The notes below the pieces were generated by a model. That model saw nothing but the letters and a program-made list of their open reading frames with translations, ran no database searches and was not told where the DNA came from. A DNA stretch of 64,000 nt from Actinomycetes bacterium. Its GTDB lineage: Bacteria > Actinomycetota > Acidimicrobiia > Acidimicrobiales > Acidimicrobiaceae. The stretch is taken from contig JAKCDL010000006.1 in assembly GCA_021841935.1 (NCBI GenBank), positions 62,533-126,532 on the forward strand, given 5' to 3'. Below are positions 45,985-55,719 of the stretch, piece by piece; within the stretch, counting starts at the first letter, position 1; every line of letters starts with the position of its first letter. The translations under genes and the position numbers were made by a program.

Positions 45985-46274
45985 GACTACCATTCTCCTT
46001 TGATTTAGGGAGAGTCATATCGCGTTTGGTGAGGGGGATAATTATTATGATGCCGATTTCCTAGAAGGTCGGAGCAGCTTCTGCTAGCTGAAGCTGTTAG
46101 CGCACTAAATTGACGAGAAGATCTTCTGGAACTCCGAGATCGTCTCCCGGCTTCATCGGAAGGCGGCTTGCAGCGACGACCCTTTATCGTCAAATACGTG
46201 AATGACTCTAGAAGTTCGCCCGATCCTTTGCCGGAGTATTACTAAATGCTATATTGCAATAGGTGCGTGTACGC
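45985..46274. other. Gene-free stretch
   Basis: No supported ORF between the IS3 remnant and the downstream membrane-protein gene. Confidence 0.3.
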
Positions 46275-47156
46275 TTAGCCTTCTTCAACGAAGCCCATGA
46301 TTTTTGGGTCGTAGATCCAGTAGATGTTTGCCGTATGGCCACTAGCGCAGTCGGGGTTACAGTCGTTGTAGATGCTAACGATCGTTGAATTTGCAAATTT
46401 TGCATCTCTTCCCAGGACGTTCGTTGGTGTTTTGATGCCCGATTGGTAAAAGTTTGCATATTGCCAGTTTGTCATTGAAGTTGATGAGGTCTGGATTACG
46501 AAGGAACCTGGGATATTGTCAGCAAATGACAGTGGGATCATAAATGTCGGTGTGGAGTTGTTCGTTACGTCTCCTACCGTAATTCCTGGGCTGTAATTTG
46601 CCGTTATCATCCAGGGAAAACTTGGGTCTACCGGCGCGGATAGGTCGCTCGGCCGTGGAAGTTGGTCGACTATCGACCAACTTCCACCTTGGTCAGCGAA
46701 GATTTTCACATTCAGTCCTGATGGATCGTAAGAAAATGCTGCTAGAGCAACAGGAGTAGATCCGTCGATGACAATCGGGCTAGCTATATAGCTGTGGTAT
46801 GTAACGCCCGCACTCTTTGCCGCTACCGCTTCATTGTCCGAGATCTTAGCTAACAGCGCTGAAAACTTGACTGCTATCGGATTGGACGTTGCAATCTCTG
46901 TAAAGTTTGAAGCTAGTGCGGTAGCAGGCGACGCTATCTGAGATGTAATAGCGCTCGTGGTCGTAGATAGCGGTTTCGCAGTCGTGGTAGTTGACGTGTT
47001 GGCTATGTGGCTCGTCGTAGTATTCTGGCTATTTGCTGACGATGGATTTATTGCGACTACTAAAAGTGTCACTATGACAACGAGAATCGCGGCAAGTATG
47101 AAACCTAGAGCCACCTTGGTTCCACTTGGGATCTTTTTACTTGTGCTACTTCCCAT
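46275..47156 (-). CDS. Hypothetical membrane-anchored extracytoplasmic protein
   Basis: 293-aa protein with a short cytoplasmic N-terminus (MGSSTSKKIPSGTK), one TM segment (ALGFILAAILVVIVTLLVVAI), a Ser/Thr-rich linker of about 45 residues, and an external domain of about 200 residues. The domain has two Cys near the C-terminus (YNDCNPDCASG). The family is not recognised. The linker style is shared with other surface proteins in this window (53624, 62593). Confidence 0.7.
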   Translation of the reverse strand: MGSSTSKKIPSGTKVALGFILAAILVVIVTLLVVAINPSSANSQNTTTSHIANTSTTTTAKPLSTTTSAITSQIASPATALASNFTEIATSNPIAVKFSALLAKISDNEAVAAKSAGVTYHSYIASPIVIDGSTPVALAAFSYDPSGLNVKIFADQGGSWSIVDQLPRPSDLSAPVDPSFPWMITANYSPGITVGDVTNNSTPTFMIPLSFADNIPGSFVIQTSSTSMTNWQYANFYQSGIKTPTNVLGRDAKFANSTIVSIYNDCNPDCASGHTANIYWIYDPKIMGFVEEG

Positions 47157-47666
47157 CGGTCTACTTTCTGGTTCCTGCTCACTGATTTTGGTTTAAGGCA
47201 TCGCAACCAGCAACGTCGTAGTTGCGACTAAGACGTTCGAATGTCTCTTTGCCTTGCAAAGGTAGAGATATTACTTTTGCTAGATGAAGCGTGAGCCATC
47301 ATCCTAACACTACTATACTCCTAGATCCAAAGTTCATGCAACTTTGCCGAGCTTATGGTTGTCGGTGATGCTATTTGGTTCAGCTGTGTCGATTCTTTTA
47401 GTGAAGTAGTCAATCGAGGTAGATATTTCGTATTGCCGCAAAGATTATCTACAACTAGGAGATTGATCGTCCCATTCGCTCGCAACTCTTTGCACCGATG
47501 ATCAATTGCACTGGTGCTGCGAAGTAAGAAACTTTTGGTCAACGGCCTCTTACGGTTTGCACGTTGTTTGTACTCTGAAATTTCATGATTTGGGGTGTCG
47601 TCTGCTTTTCAACAATCGAATGCGAAGTATCGAGAGGGGTTGAATCTATTACGAAGTGGCCAATGA
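47157..47666. other. Intergenic region
   Basis: No supported gene. A 73-codon minus-strand frame (47321-47542) lacks a ribosome-binding site and recognisable sequence. Confidence 0.35.
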
Positions 47667-48131
47667 TCAGGCAACATGGCTCACGGATTTTTTCTTTGTT
47701 ATTAGGAGTGCTATCGAGAGCACTAAGACTACCAAGGCATCCACCCCTAATTCGATGATCTCGTGGCTGAATGTTCTGTTTGAGAGGTTGTTTGAAGCTG
47801 AAAGCGAGGCGCCCAATATCAGAATTCTTCTTACCGACGATATTATGCCGATAACGAGAAAGCTCTTTAGCTGAAAGCCACCCTTGAAGAGGTGAGTGGT
47901 GACTGTAGAGAGAAGTTCCAAGATGATAATTGCGAAGAGGACGTCGTTTAGTAGCGACGCCGTCTCAGTCGCTAGAAATGTTGTAGCCGATAGGTGAGTA
48001 AAGGCGAATGCGGATTGAAAGATGACAATTCCTGCCATCAAAACTAGAAGTGCACCTACGACGATGTAGAGGATCTTTTCAACTAGGTCAGAGATCTTCT
48101 TTATCGGGCTTGTTTCATTTAATACGGCCAT
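47667..48131 (-). CDS. PsiE-family (phosphate-starvation-inducible E-like) membrane protein
   Basis: 154-aa integral membrane protein with four TM segments. The family block LLSTVTTHLFKGGFQLKSFL with VIGIISSVRRIL identifies the PsiE group, whose molecular function is unknown. The C-terminal TM segment ends in a basic tail. It lies downstream of the RDD gene in the same direction, with a tandem repeat between them. Confidence 0.8.
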   Translation of the reverse strand: MAVLNETSPIKKISDLVEKILYIVVGALLVLMAGIVIFQSAFAFTHLSATTFLATETASLLNDVLFAIIILELLSTVTTHLFKGGFQLKSFLVIGIISSVRRILILGASLSASNNLSNRTFSHEIIELGVDALVVLVLSIALLITKKKSVSHVA

Positions 48132-48162
48132 CTGGTCGTTTTGATCCTTTTGCTCTTGCTTT

Positions 48163-48204
48163 TTACTTCTTGATTGTTACTTCTTGATTGTTACTTCTTG
48201 ACTC
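48163..48204. repeat. Three tandem 14-bp repeats
   Basis: TTACTTCTTGATTG occurs twice exactly and a third time ending ACTC. It lies just upstream of the PsiE-like gene, about 30 bases before its start codon. Confidence 0.85.
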
Positions 48205-48268
48205 TAATGAGCGGTTGGTAGATCTTTTGGTTTAATTTACGTCTCTGAATGAAAGATTGAGCCTCATC

Positions 48269-48763
48269 CTAGAGCGATGGCCGATTTTCAAGTACCACGA
48301 CGTAGGTCCGAGCGATCCTATCGTGGATCGTTTGACGGTCTCTGTTAACAAGCATCGAGAGCGAGTCGGTTATAGAAAGTGCTACTGTAAATGAACTAGC
48401 GCCTAAAGCATTTAGAAGCTGCCCGGCTACAAGCACTAGGATCCGTTTAATCGCCGAAACTAAGTCAGGAATCTCTCCCTGTGGATTCAACACCATGGTT
48501 TTTGTGGCTTTGTTTCCGAGTGTTTGGCCATATCGATATATGAAAAATATCTGATAACCAAGGTTTGCCACGCTTGTTATTAATGATGAAAATAAAAGCG
48601 CGCTAGCAGATGATGATCCCGCTCCACCAAAGGAGTAAAAGAGTACCAGGAGCGCTGGGACGAATACCAACTCGTCGATGATCGAGGCGGCGACACGTCT
48701 ACCGAAGGATGCAAACTTTATTTGACCGCTCTTTTCGAATGTGGATGGTGGCGTTTCGTTCAA
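48269..48763 (-). CDS. RDD-family membrane protein
   Basis: 164-aa membrane protein of the RDD family with three to four TM segments. Typical blocks are FASFGRRVAASIIDELVFVP, RYGQTLGNKATKTMVLN and the final NRDRQTIHDRIARTYVV. RDD proteins are found with transport functions, including ion exchange; this one's role is unknown. It is transcribed toward the PsiE-like gene. Confidence 0.83.
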   Translation of the reverse strand: MNETPPSTFEKSGQIKFASFGRRVAASIIDELVFVPALLVLFYSFGGAGSSSASALLFSSLITSVANLGYQIFFIYRYGQTLGNKATKTMVLNPQGEIPDLVSAIKRILVLVAGQLLNALGASSFTVALSITDSLSMLVNRDRQTIHDRIARTYVVVLENRPSL

Positions 48764-49095
48764 AGTCGCTTCCCGCTATACGTCGTTATGGATTTGGGTC
48801 AACGTGAAAATAGCATAGCCCCTTTTTCAAGGAGTTATCAGTGCCGATAGGTCAAATGGAGGATGTAGCTGCAAGCGAATTGATAGATCGATGCCCCATT
48901 TGGATAGGAGCTCAATGACATTTTGTATCTCATTAATTCGGGATGGTTGTTGGATTAGAAGTGCCCTGATCTTGAAATCAGAGTGTAAATAATTGATAAA
49001 AGGTGATCAGCGCGGTTAGGTATTTACGAAATAGCCTTAGAAATGGATATTCGTTTAGTGCAAGATGCATCTGATTTCATTAGGGAGGGCATCAG
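48764..49095. other. Divergent intergenic region with a possible 25-codon ORF
   Basis: GTG 48841 follows AAGGAG (48829-48834) at ideal distance and opens 25 codons to TGA 48916-48918 (product starts MPIGQMEDVAASEL). It may be a leader peptide or chance. Otherwise promoter DNA for the genes on both sides. Confidence 0.3.
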
Positions 49096-49758
49096 ATGTC
49101 CATAGACAACGGTGTTTACATAGATTTGAGCGTGGAGGGTGATACTCGAAATTCTCCACTCTTTGAAATATTCGGCAAGATTCGCGAAGCCGACCTTCTC
49201 AAGGGCCCACTTGCGCTGGCTGAGTCGATTGCTCCTAGGTTGCTCATTGTATCAAGTGACGTGGTTGATGTTACTTACGACGCTATCTTGAAGTCTTTTC
49301 GCGCCGGCGATGTAGTTGGGATTGTAGGCGAGAGTGTAAGTGGAGCTATTGAAAGACTCACTTCGAACTTAAAGGCAAACTTTGTAGGTTTTGTACACCT
49401 CTTTGGCCTTCCGCAGATCGGTAAAGTGCTAATCAGTGGTGCAAGTGACTATGTAGAACTATTTTCCGACGTCGTGCGAGATCGAAGTAGCGTCATCTTT
49501 GTCGGTGAAACTTTTGGTAGTTCGTGCGAGTTTGGTAGGGAACTTTCGGAGTACCTGACCATGGCCCACTTGCTTTCGCGCCAATTCGCTGAGCCAATTA
49601 GGTCGACCGGTAGTGATGTGATTAGTTTGCCCGATCTAGGAAAGGTACGAGACTCAATCACCGAATTGATTGGCTCCGCCGTTGGTGCATCTCAGTCGAG
49701 TTTTCAACTCATAGAAGAAATAGATAATTACCTCCGCGAGGTTGGCGAACAGGCGTAG
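49096..49758 (+). CDS. Hypothetical protein
   Basis: 220-aa soluble protein without signal peptide, TM segments or recognised motifs. It appears alpha/beta in composition (RLLIVSSDVVDVTYDAILKS, VVGIVGESVSGAIERL, SVIFVGETFGSSCEFGREL) and ends in an amphipathic helix. The ATG has AGGGAGGG upstream, so it is likely real. It lies alone between an RDD gene (divergent) and zwf. Confidence 0.65.
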   Translation: MSIDNGVYIDLSVEGDTRNSPLFEIFGKIREADLLKGPLALAESIAPRLLIVSSDVVDVTYDAILKSFRAGDVVGIVGESVSGAIERLTSNLKANFVGFVHLFGLPQIGKVLISGASDYVELFSDVVRDRSSVIFVGETFGSSCEFGRELSEYLTMAHLLSRQFAEPIRSTGSDVISLPDLGKVRDSITELIGSAVGASQSSFQLIEEIDNYLREVGEQA

Positions 49759-50014
49759 GTTGAGGGTGGAACTATCTGTTAGGGTTCATTCTTTATGTGA
49801 TAGTTTCAGGTGTATTGTCCCCCAGGCTAGATATTTGGATGTCAAGGGAAGTCTTGTTTGATTCTGCATAGATGCACTAGTTTTCCAGGCGGATTTGATG
49901 AGCTTTGATGAGCATCTTGCCCCGATGCCAGTGTTTATTGTTTGTTAGCAATTTCCTATACGGTCTCGATTTAGAGTAGTTTCTTAGTGGACTCGGATTT
50001 TGGATGAGGAGAAG

Positions 50015-51430
50015 ATGACTACCAGTTCCAGTGTCAATAAAAAAAAGAAGGTCAGATCGGACGCCCTCGTCCTCTTCGGAGCATCAGGTGATCTAGCCCA
50101 CAAAAAGCTCCTTCCAGCTTGCTATCGACTAGCAAAGCAAGATCAACTACCCCCGATAGTCATGGGTGTTGCTTCGACCGAGTGGTCCGATGATCAATTC
50201 AAAGAGCACGCAATCTCTTCGATTAAGGGCGCTGGTGAAGACATCGATATGACCGTCCTAGATTCGATGCTCGCACGTTTGACCTATGTCTCGGGAAATT
50301 ACCAAGATCCTGGGCTCTATCAACGACTCGAAGAGCGTCTTGGCAAAAACCACAAACCTATTTTCTACCTAGCAGTTCCACCGGACCTATTTGAAGTCGT
50401 GGTTGATGGGCTATCGGCACGCGGATTGAACAGGTCGGCTCGATTGGTCATCGAGAAGCCCTTTGGTCGGGACTTAGAGTCTGCAATTCGCCTCAATAAC
50501 CATCTTCACAAGCACTTTGCCGAAGAGACGATCTATAGAATTGACCACTTCTTAGGTAAGGAGCCAGTTCAAAACCTATTGGTCTTTAGATTCGCAAATT
50601 CAATTCTTGAGCCAATTTGGAATCGTAACTTTATCTCGAGTATTCAAATTACCATGGCGGAGGACTTCGGTGTAGAGAATCGAGGTTCGTTCTACGACCG
50701 CATCGGTGCGACTCGAGATGTCGTCCAAAACCACCTTCTACAACTCGTTTCACTTCTAGCCCTTGAGCCACCGGCATCTTCTGATACCGACGCTCTGAGA
50801 GATGAGAAGCTAAAGGTCTTGAAGGCTATGCGGTCTCCCGGTCCAGGAGACTTTGTGAGGGGTCAATACGAAGGGTATCGAAACGAGCCCGGTGTTGATC
50901 ATGCAAGTCATACCGAGACCTTTGTGGCCCTTAGGGCGATGATCGACAACTGGCGTTGGGCGGGGGTACCCTTCCTCATTAGAACGGGAAAGCATCTTCA
51001 TACAACGACAACAGAAGCGGTAATTCGTTTCAAGGAGCCACCGTCGCGCCTCTTTGGAAATGCGTCTACAGATGGCCTTCTCCCCAACGAGCTTCGCTTT
51101 GAGATGAAGCCAAGTGAGAGAATCACTCTTCGCCTTCAAGTAAAGCAACCTGGATCCGAGATGGTAGCTCTGCCAATTGATCTAGAGGTCGCCGATATCG
51201 CCTCTGCTGGTGGGACCTCAGAGGCCTATGAAGTTCTACTTGCAGATGCTTTGAGAGGCGATCTGTCACGATTTGCCCGCCAAGATGCGGTTATTGAAGC
51301 TTGGCGTATAGTCGAGCCGATCATCGCCGATGAAAACGACTGCAGCATCTACTACCGAGGATCTGCTGGCCCAGAGGCAGCTAACCACTTAGTTGAAGGT
51401 CTTGGTGGTTGGTCGACCTGGACTGACTAG
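50015..51430 (+). CDS. zwf: Glucose-6-phosphate 1-dehydrogenase
   Basis: 471-aa NADP-dependent enzyme of the oxidative pentose phosphate pathway. The coenzyme loop is GASGDLA (22-28), the catalytic motif RIDHFLGKE starts at R175 with the base-pair H178, and IEKPFGRD is present. ATG 50015 has GAGGAG four bases upstream; a TTG at 50000 is less likely. No other pentose phosphate gene is adjacent, and a hairpin follows directly. Confidence 0.95.
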   Translation: MTTSSSVNKKKKVRSDALVLFGASGDLAHKKLLPACYRLAKQDQLPPIVMGVASTEWSDDQFKEHAISSIKGAGEDIDMTVLDSMLARLTYVSGNYQDPGLYQRLEERLGKNHKPIFYLAVPPDLFEVVVDGLSARGLNRSARLVIEKPFGRDLESAIRLNNHLHKHFAEETIYRIDHFLGKEPVQNLLVFRFANSILEPIWNRNFISSIQITMAEDFGVENRGSFYDRIGATRDVVQNHLLQLVSLLALEPPASSDTDALRDEKLKVLKAMRSPGPGDFVRGQYEGYRNEPGVDHASHTETFVALRAMIDNWRWAGVPFLIRTGKHLHTTTTEAVIRFKEPPSRLFGNASTDGLLPNELRFEMKPSERITLRLQVKQPGSEMVALPIDLEVADIASAGGTSEAYEVLLADALRGDLSRFARQDAVIEAWRIVEPIIADENDCSIYYRGSAGPEAANHLVEGLGGWSTWTD

Positions 51431-51453
51431 ACGCTAGTTTACCTGCCCATCAT

Positions 51454-51485
51454 GGTAAAGTCTTGATAGTCAAGGCTTTACCTTT
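51454..51485 (+). terminator. Terminator after zwf
   Basis: 13-bp stem GGTAAAGTCTTGA/TCAAGGCTTTACC with one wobble and a TAG loop, followed by three Ts. Confidence 0.7.
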
Positions 51486-51538
51486 AGGGTGTAAAGGTCT
51501 TTGACCTTTGTATTGGTAGCAGTTTGGGGTATTTTAAG

Positions 51539-53296
51539 ATGCAAATGCCAGGCGCAGCAATTTCGCTGAATTCGTCGAACATACTTTATCCTCATTTGGC
51601 CCTACAGGCTTTCTTGATATTCGTTGGCGCTCTAGCGCTGTGGTTCTTTATCATTCGTCCCGAGAGGGGCACCAATGGTTTCATTGGCAGATCCGCAGGT
51701 CAGATTCGCTCGAAGCTTCTATCGAGAGGGGAAGAGAGGGCATATGAACCGAGATCGGTAGCTTTTATCCGAATCTCATTTGGTCTTCTTTGGATCTTTG
51801 ATGGCATTTTGCAGGCAAAGCCAAATATGCCATCTGATATGATTAGTCAAATATTCACACCAGCAGTAGCTGGTCAACCCACAGTTTTAGCTTCGATTAT
51901 CCGGGCAGGTCTCTACATTTGGAGATATAACCCAGTCGGCTCTGATGTGACTTCGGTCCTACTGCAAGTCGGCATTGGTATTGGGATGCTCACGGCGAGG
52001 GGTCGAAATGTCCGCAGGTTGGTCGGATACGTCGGTCTTCTGTGGTCCCTTTCGATCTTTGCCTTTGGAGAAGGATTCGGAATGATCTTTACCAAAGGTG
52101 CTTCGATTATCGGAGGTGCCCCTGGTGCAGCGATCTTCTACGCCTTTGCATCACTCTTGCTGATAATAGACTTCAACGAGGGCGAAGATGAAAGGGCCAA
52201 TCGACTTGGACGGCGTTTTATAGGAGGGTACTTCTTCCTCGGAGCACTCTTGCAGGCGCTACCATTTGAAGGCTTTTTCACCTCGAGTGGCATAAGTGGT
52301 ATCTTTACCGCGATGTCCTCCATGCCGATGCCTTCGTGGATACTTCACGATCAAGCTTCGATCGGAGCGTTCGTTGGAACTGCTCCCGCGCTGTGGAATC
52401 TCATCTTCACTTTGATATTCCTAGTCATCGGTGCAGTCATATTCTTTGACCTTTCACCAAATGCCGGGGGAGTCGCAGCTTTGGTAGTCTCTTTTGCCAT
52501 GTGGTTTGCCGGGATGGGATTTGGCTTTCTCTTTCCAGCGGCTACCGATCCAAATAGCGGGGTGGTGATCTTTGTTATCCTCGGAGCACTCCTAGTACCT
52601 GGCCTCCTTACAAATGTCCGACTGCCGAAGTTTACAGTTCCTAGCGAATCTAGAGCCTTTGCAACGGTTGCCTCTATCCTCGCTCTTATCGTTGGCGTTG
52701 CACCAGTCGTCTATTCGCTACCCGCGGCCGCCGCATCCTCCTCAAACTATTTAGCTCTCAGCGATGGAGGTGGGCTCGTGGCTCTCAACACTATTGCACC
52801 TGACTTTCACCTGACCACCTCAAACGGAACGGGGGTCTCACTCTCTTCACTGCGGGGCAAAGAGGTTATTTTGACCTTCTTGGACCCGGTCTGCTACGAC
52901 GTTTGCCCGGTTATTGCATCGGAGATTACAAATGCAGTAGCATCCCTCGGTACGGCCTCTAAGAACGTTGTGATGGTTGCGATAGATATCAATCCGTCAT
53001 TTACGACACGGGCTTCGATTGGTCAATTCGATGCCGAACATGGTTTAGCGAATATCGCGAATTGGTACTACCTAACGGGATCACTCTCAGAGCTCAATCG
53101 GATATGGCGGCAGTACTCTGTTGTTCCAACGGTTGGACCAGTTGGAATGATCTCACACCCTCAGGTCGTCTACTTTATTGATAGTCGAGGTGTTGAGGTT
53201 GCAATGACTGGAGATACCGGAAGTGCAAGTCAAGCAGTAGAGAAGTCTTATGTCTCGCTCATAGCGTCGACCGCTAAGAGAGTCCTAGCGGCTTAG
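51539..53296 (+). CDS. Multi-TM (DoxX-like) protein fused to an SCO1/SenC copper-chaperone domain
   Basis: 585-aa membrane protein. Residues about 1-400 have roughly ten TM segments in two DoxX-like halves (FIRISFGLLWIFDGILQAKP early on, then FFLGALLQALPFEGFF). The last 165 residues are a thioredoxin-fold SCO1 domain on the outside. It has the copper site C-x3-C (DPVCYDVCP, C452 and C456) and His540 (ISHPQVVYFID). SCO1 proteins deliver copper to the CuA site of cytochrome oxidase. The fusion suggests a membrane-embedded form or added thiol/quinol chemistry, which is inferred. ATG 51539 is preferred over TTG 51524. Confidence 0.82.
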   Translation: MQMPGAAISLNSSNILYPHLALQAFLIFVGALALWFFIIRPERGTNGFIGRSAGQIRSKLLSRGEERAYEPRSVAFIRISFGLLWIFDGILQAKPNMPSDMISQIFTPAVAGQPTVLASIIRAGLYIWRYNPVGSDVTSVLLQVGIGIGMLTARGRNVRRLVGYVGLLWSLSIFAFGEGFGMIFTKGASIIGGAPGAAIFYAFASLLLIIDFNEGEDERANRLGRRFIGGYFFLGALLQALPFEGFFTSSGISGIFTAMSSMPMPSWILHDQASIGAFVGTAPALWNLIFTLIFLVIGAVIFFDLSPNAGGVAALVVSFAMWFAGMGFGFLFPAATDPNSGVVIFVILGALLVPGLLTNVRLPKFTVPSESRAFATVASILALIVGVAPVVYSLPAAAASSSNYLALSDGGGLVALNTIAPDFHLTTSNGTGVSLSSLRGKEVILTFLDPVCYDVCPVIASEITNAVASLGTASKNVVMVAIDINPSFTTRASIGQFDAEHGLANIANWYYLTGSLSELNRIWRQYSVVPTVGPVGMISHPQVVYFIDSRGVEVAMTGDTGSASQAVEKSYVSLIASTAKRVLAA

Positions 53297-53623
53297 ATAT
53301 GTGCCCTTCGCTCAGTCGGCCTCAACAATAATTGAAGCTAATGTGGTTGTGCCCCGGTTCGAACTAATCGTAACTTCTTAGCGAATGATCCATAGCTAGG
53401 AGCTACGGTGTGCCCTTGAGCATTTTGGTTATGGCTCTGCTTTTACGGTCGTGGGGACTAACTAGTGAACAAATGGAGCGGTTGCGATAAAAATCTAGAA
53501 GTGTGGGTAGCCTTGATTCGCTGAAGCCGGGTAGCCTAAGCGCCTTTGGTGCATTTTCGAGCGGGGTCGCCTTAGGGTGTTTACCTTTGTGGTTGAAGTA
53601 GGGCCTGAGGAGGTACCTTAGCT
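53297..53623. other. Intergenic region
   Basis: No supported gene; leader of the lipoprotein gene, with GAGGAGG (53607-53613) as its ribosome-binding site. Confidence 0.4.
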
Positions 53624-54742
53624 GTGGTGAGATATTTGAGCATTGCAAAATCGTGGAAGGTTGGGCTACTTTGCTCGGCTGTGCTCCTTTCCGCTTGTGC
53701 CACTACTCCATCTGCAAGTACGTCGACGACGCTCTCCGTTGAGCCGACCTTTGGTACTTTGAGGCTTTGGACTATCTCACATAGCGTCGATGGCCTCTAC
53801 TCCGTTGTTTATCTAGATCCATACTGGTTGGTCTTCAACCAGCAAGATCCAACTTCAAAGTGGAAGCTAAAGATGCCTACCAATATCTCGTCGAGGCGAG
53901 GTATCGTGCTCGCCACCAATGGCTCTGGAGTAAAAGCAGTCGGCTTCATTCCCTATCAGGGCCAGAAGAATACTGTCGTCTTTGAATATGGCACGAATGG
54001 CGCATTTCAGCCTAGCTTCATCGACGCCTCGTTGCTAACTTCAAATCAGTCGATGAACTATGACGGAGGTGACCTCTTTGCGATTGCCACAAGTGGTAGT
54101 CGTACATTAATCGAAGACCAAAGTCAATCCGGCGGGCAATTTATCCAAGTAGCGTCTTTCCCCTTCGCCTCAACGAATGGTGCTATTGGCTTTAGTGGAA
54201 GCAATGGTATCGCGATCTTTTCATCTGCCGACGGAAAGGTAGCTATGTCAACATCTTCAGATGGTGGTAAATCGTGGTCGAACCTCACGCCCGTTACTTC
54301 TTCTGGAACCACACAGGAGATCTTTGTCGCCTCCTCATCGCAGTCGAGTACCCAAGCCTCGCTAAATTCCCCCAACTTTGTGGTCGTCACGTCGTCATCG
54401 TCGAATAGCTATCAAAGCTCATTCTTTAGCGCCGGTAGCAAGGGTACCTCTATCGATACATCTACTCCGCCTATTTTTGGAGATGGCCCAAACGGCGCCT
54501 TACTTGAGGTAGATGGTGCGATCGGTGGTACCTTGACGCAAAGGGTCTTTACCCAAGGGGCTCTGTCGCAGCCCTCAACTTTGCAAGGGGTGCAAGGTGG
54601 CCTAGAGGCGATCTACGGTGACGCTAGTTCCACGACAGTGATAACTACAGCTAACGGTCTTCCTACTAGCTATAGCGCACCCGCTGGTAGCGATAGCTTT
54701 GGTGCTTCATCTTCGTTTGACGTTTCAGCTTTGAATGGATAG
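53624..54742 (+). CDS. Hypothetical lipoprotein with Asp-box-like motif
   Basis: 372-aa exported lipoprotein; lipobox LLSAC with Cys25, followed by a Ser/Thr linker. The body is beta-rich and contains SSDGGKSWSNL, an Asp-box of the kind found in sialidase/BNR beta-propellers, so a propeller fold is plausible. No catalytic residues can be assigned. The GTG start follows GAGGAGG by ten bases. It is downstream of the SCO1 fusion with a 327-base gap, so a shared function is possible but not shown. Confidence 0.75.
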   Translation: MVRYLSIAKSWKVGLLCSAVLLSACATTPSASTSTTLSVEPTFGTLRLWTISHSVDGLYSVVYLDPYWLVFNQQDPTSKWKLKMPTNISSRRGIVLATNGSGVKAVGFIPYQGQKNTVVFEYGTNGAFQPSFIDASLLTSNQSMNYDGGDLFAIATSGSRTLIEDQSQSGGQFIQVASFPFASTNGAIGFSGSNGIAIFSSADGKVAMSTSSDGGKSWSNLTPVTSSGTTQEIFVASSSQSSTQASLNSPNFVVVTSSSSNSYQSSFFSAGSKGTSIDTSTPPIFGDGPNGALLEVDGAIGGTLTQRVFTQGALSQPSTLQGVQGGLEAIYGDASSTTVITTANGLPTSYSAPAGSDSFGASSSFDVSALNG

Positions 54743-54861
54743 TCAACCTTAATTGCGGCGTTAGTTAGCTATCGTCGCACTCTTCTAATCTCATCCCAAT
54801 CCTTCTCTACGTTTTGTGCCTTAGGTAATTAAGTGACTCATATCTTCGTTCGGAATAAAGA

Positions 54862-54887
54862 TATATCGTGATATAGTTTAGATATAT
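54862..54887 (+). promoter_or_regulatory. Probable PadR operator (TATATC-GT-GATATA plus third half-site)
   Basis: Perfect palindrome TATATC-GT-GATATA at 54862-54875, with another GATATAT half-site at 54881-54887. It lies about 40-70 bases before the PadR gene. This position fits autoregulation, which is common in the family. Confidence 0.6.
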
Positions 54888-54928
54888 AAATAGTAAGACA
54901 TTAGCAAACGACGAAAGAGAGGATTACT

Positions 54929-55597
54929 ATGCATTTTGAAGGACCAAGTGACGAAGGACATAGACGACATATGCACGAAGAGCACCATGAGGGGCCACGC
55001 CATGGAAGAGGAAGGCATGAAGAGCACCACGGTGGCCCAGGGCCATTTGGCGGCCCTAGGGCGAGGATGATGGGCGGATGGGGCGGCCCCCCATTTGGAG
55101 GTGGATTCTTCGCGCAAGGACCATTCGGCCCAGGTGAGCGTGGAAGAAGAGGACCTCGTGCCGGCAGGGGCGACGTTCGCTATGCAATTTTGCAGCTGCT
55201 CTCGGAGACTCCGCGCCACGGATACGATCTCATTCAAGAGCTTGCAACACGGTCCAATGGAGCGTGGCAGCCAAGTCCGGGATCGGTCTACCCAACGCTA
55301 CAAGCCTTGGAAGACGAAGGGTTGATTTCTCCTGAGGTGGTGGAGGGCAAGAAGGTATTTTCGCTCACTGAAGCAGGGCGTGGATATCTTCAGGCGAATC
55401 CTAGGAGCAGTGCTCCATGGGACGATATCGCGACTCGCGTCGAAGATGGCTTTGAAGAGATACGAAAGGCCGCGGGAGCTGTCGTTGCTGCAGTAATGCA
55501 GGGCGTCCAAAGCGGTACCCAAACACAGAGAGCCGCGATTCTAGAGTTGCTCAACTCGACCAAGCGTTCTATCTACAAGATCCTCTCAGAGGATTAA
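54929..55597 (+). CDS. PadR-family regulator with a His/Gly/Pro-rich N-terminal extension
   Basis: 222-aa transcription factor. Residues 1-78 are low-complexity and very rich in His, Gly, Pro and Arg (HRRHMHEEHHEGPRHGRGR near the start) and could bind metal. Residues 79-165 are the PadR winged helix: DVRYAILQLLSETPRHGYDL, PSPGSVYPTLQALEDEGLI and FSLTEAGRGYL. A C-terminal helix pair for dimerisation follows. A palindrome upstream suggests autoregulation. Its target genes are not evident from the neighbourhood. Confidence 0.87.
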   Translation: MHFEGPSDEGHRRHMHEEHHEGPRHGRGRHEEHHGGPGPFGGPRARMMGGWGGPPFGGGFFAQGPFGPGERGRRGPRAGRGDVRYAILQLLSETPRHGYDLIQELATRSNGAWQPSPGSVYPTLQALEDEGLISPEVVEGKKVFSLTEAGRGYLQANPRSSAPWDDIATRVEDGFEEIRKAAGAVVAAVMQGVQSGTQTQRAAILELLNSTKRSIYKILSED

Positions 55598-55667
55598 ATA
55601 TCTGAATCTAGTGAGGTTCGTTCGAGCTTTCGCCTCTCGGTGAGGGCGGACTACTTGCTAGGCAACG

Positions 55668-55719
55668 GTGATGGCCATCTCTTCGATATCTTGTTGGAAG
55701 AGGTGGCCATCACACTTTT
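55668..55719 (+). terminator. Rho-independent terminator after padR
   Basis: 17-bp stem starting GTGATGGCCATCTCTTC (one wobble pair) with a 12-base loop, then ACTTTT. Confidence 0.82.

Noticed and set aside
47321..47542. 73-codon minus-strand frame in the gap before the PsiE-like gene
   Set aside because: No ribosome-binding site, no recognisable sequence and no coding-like context.
53350..53375. GGTTCGAAC string resembling a tRNA T-loop
   Set aside because: No acceptor, D or anticodon stem can be folded around it.
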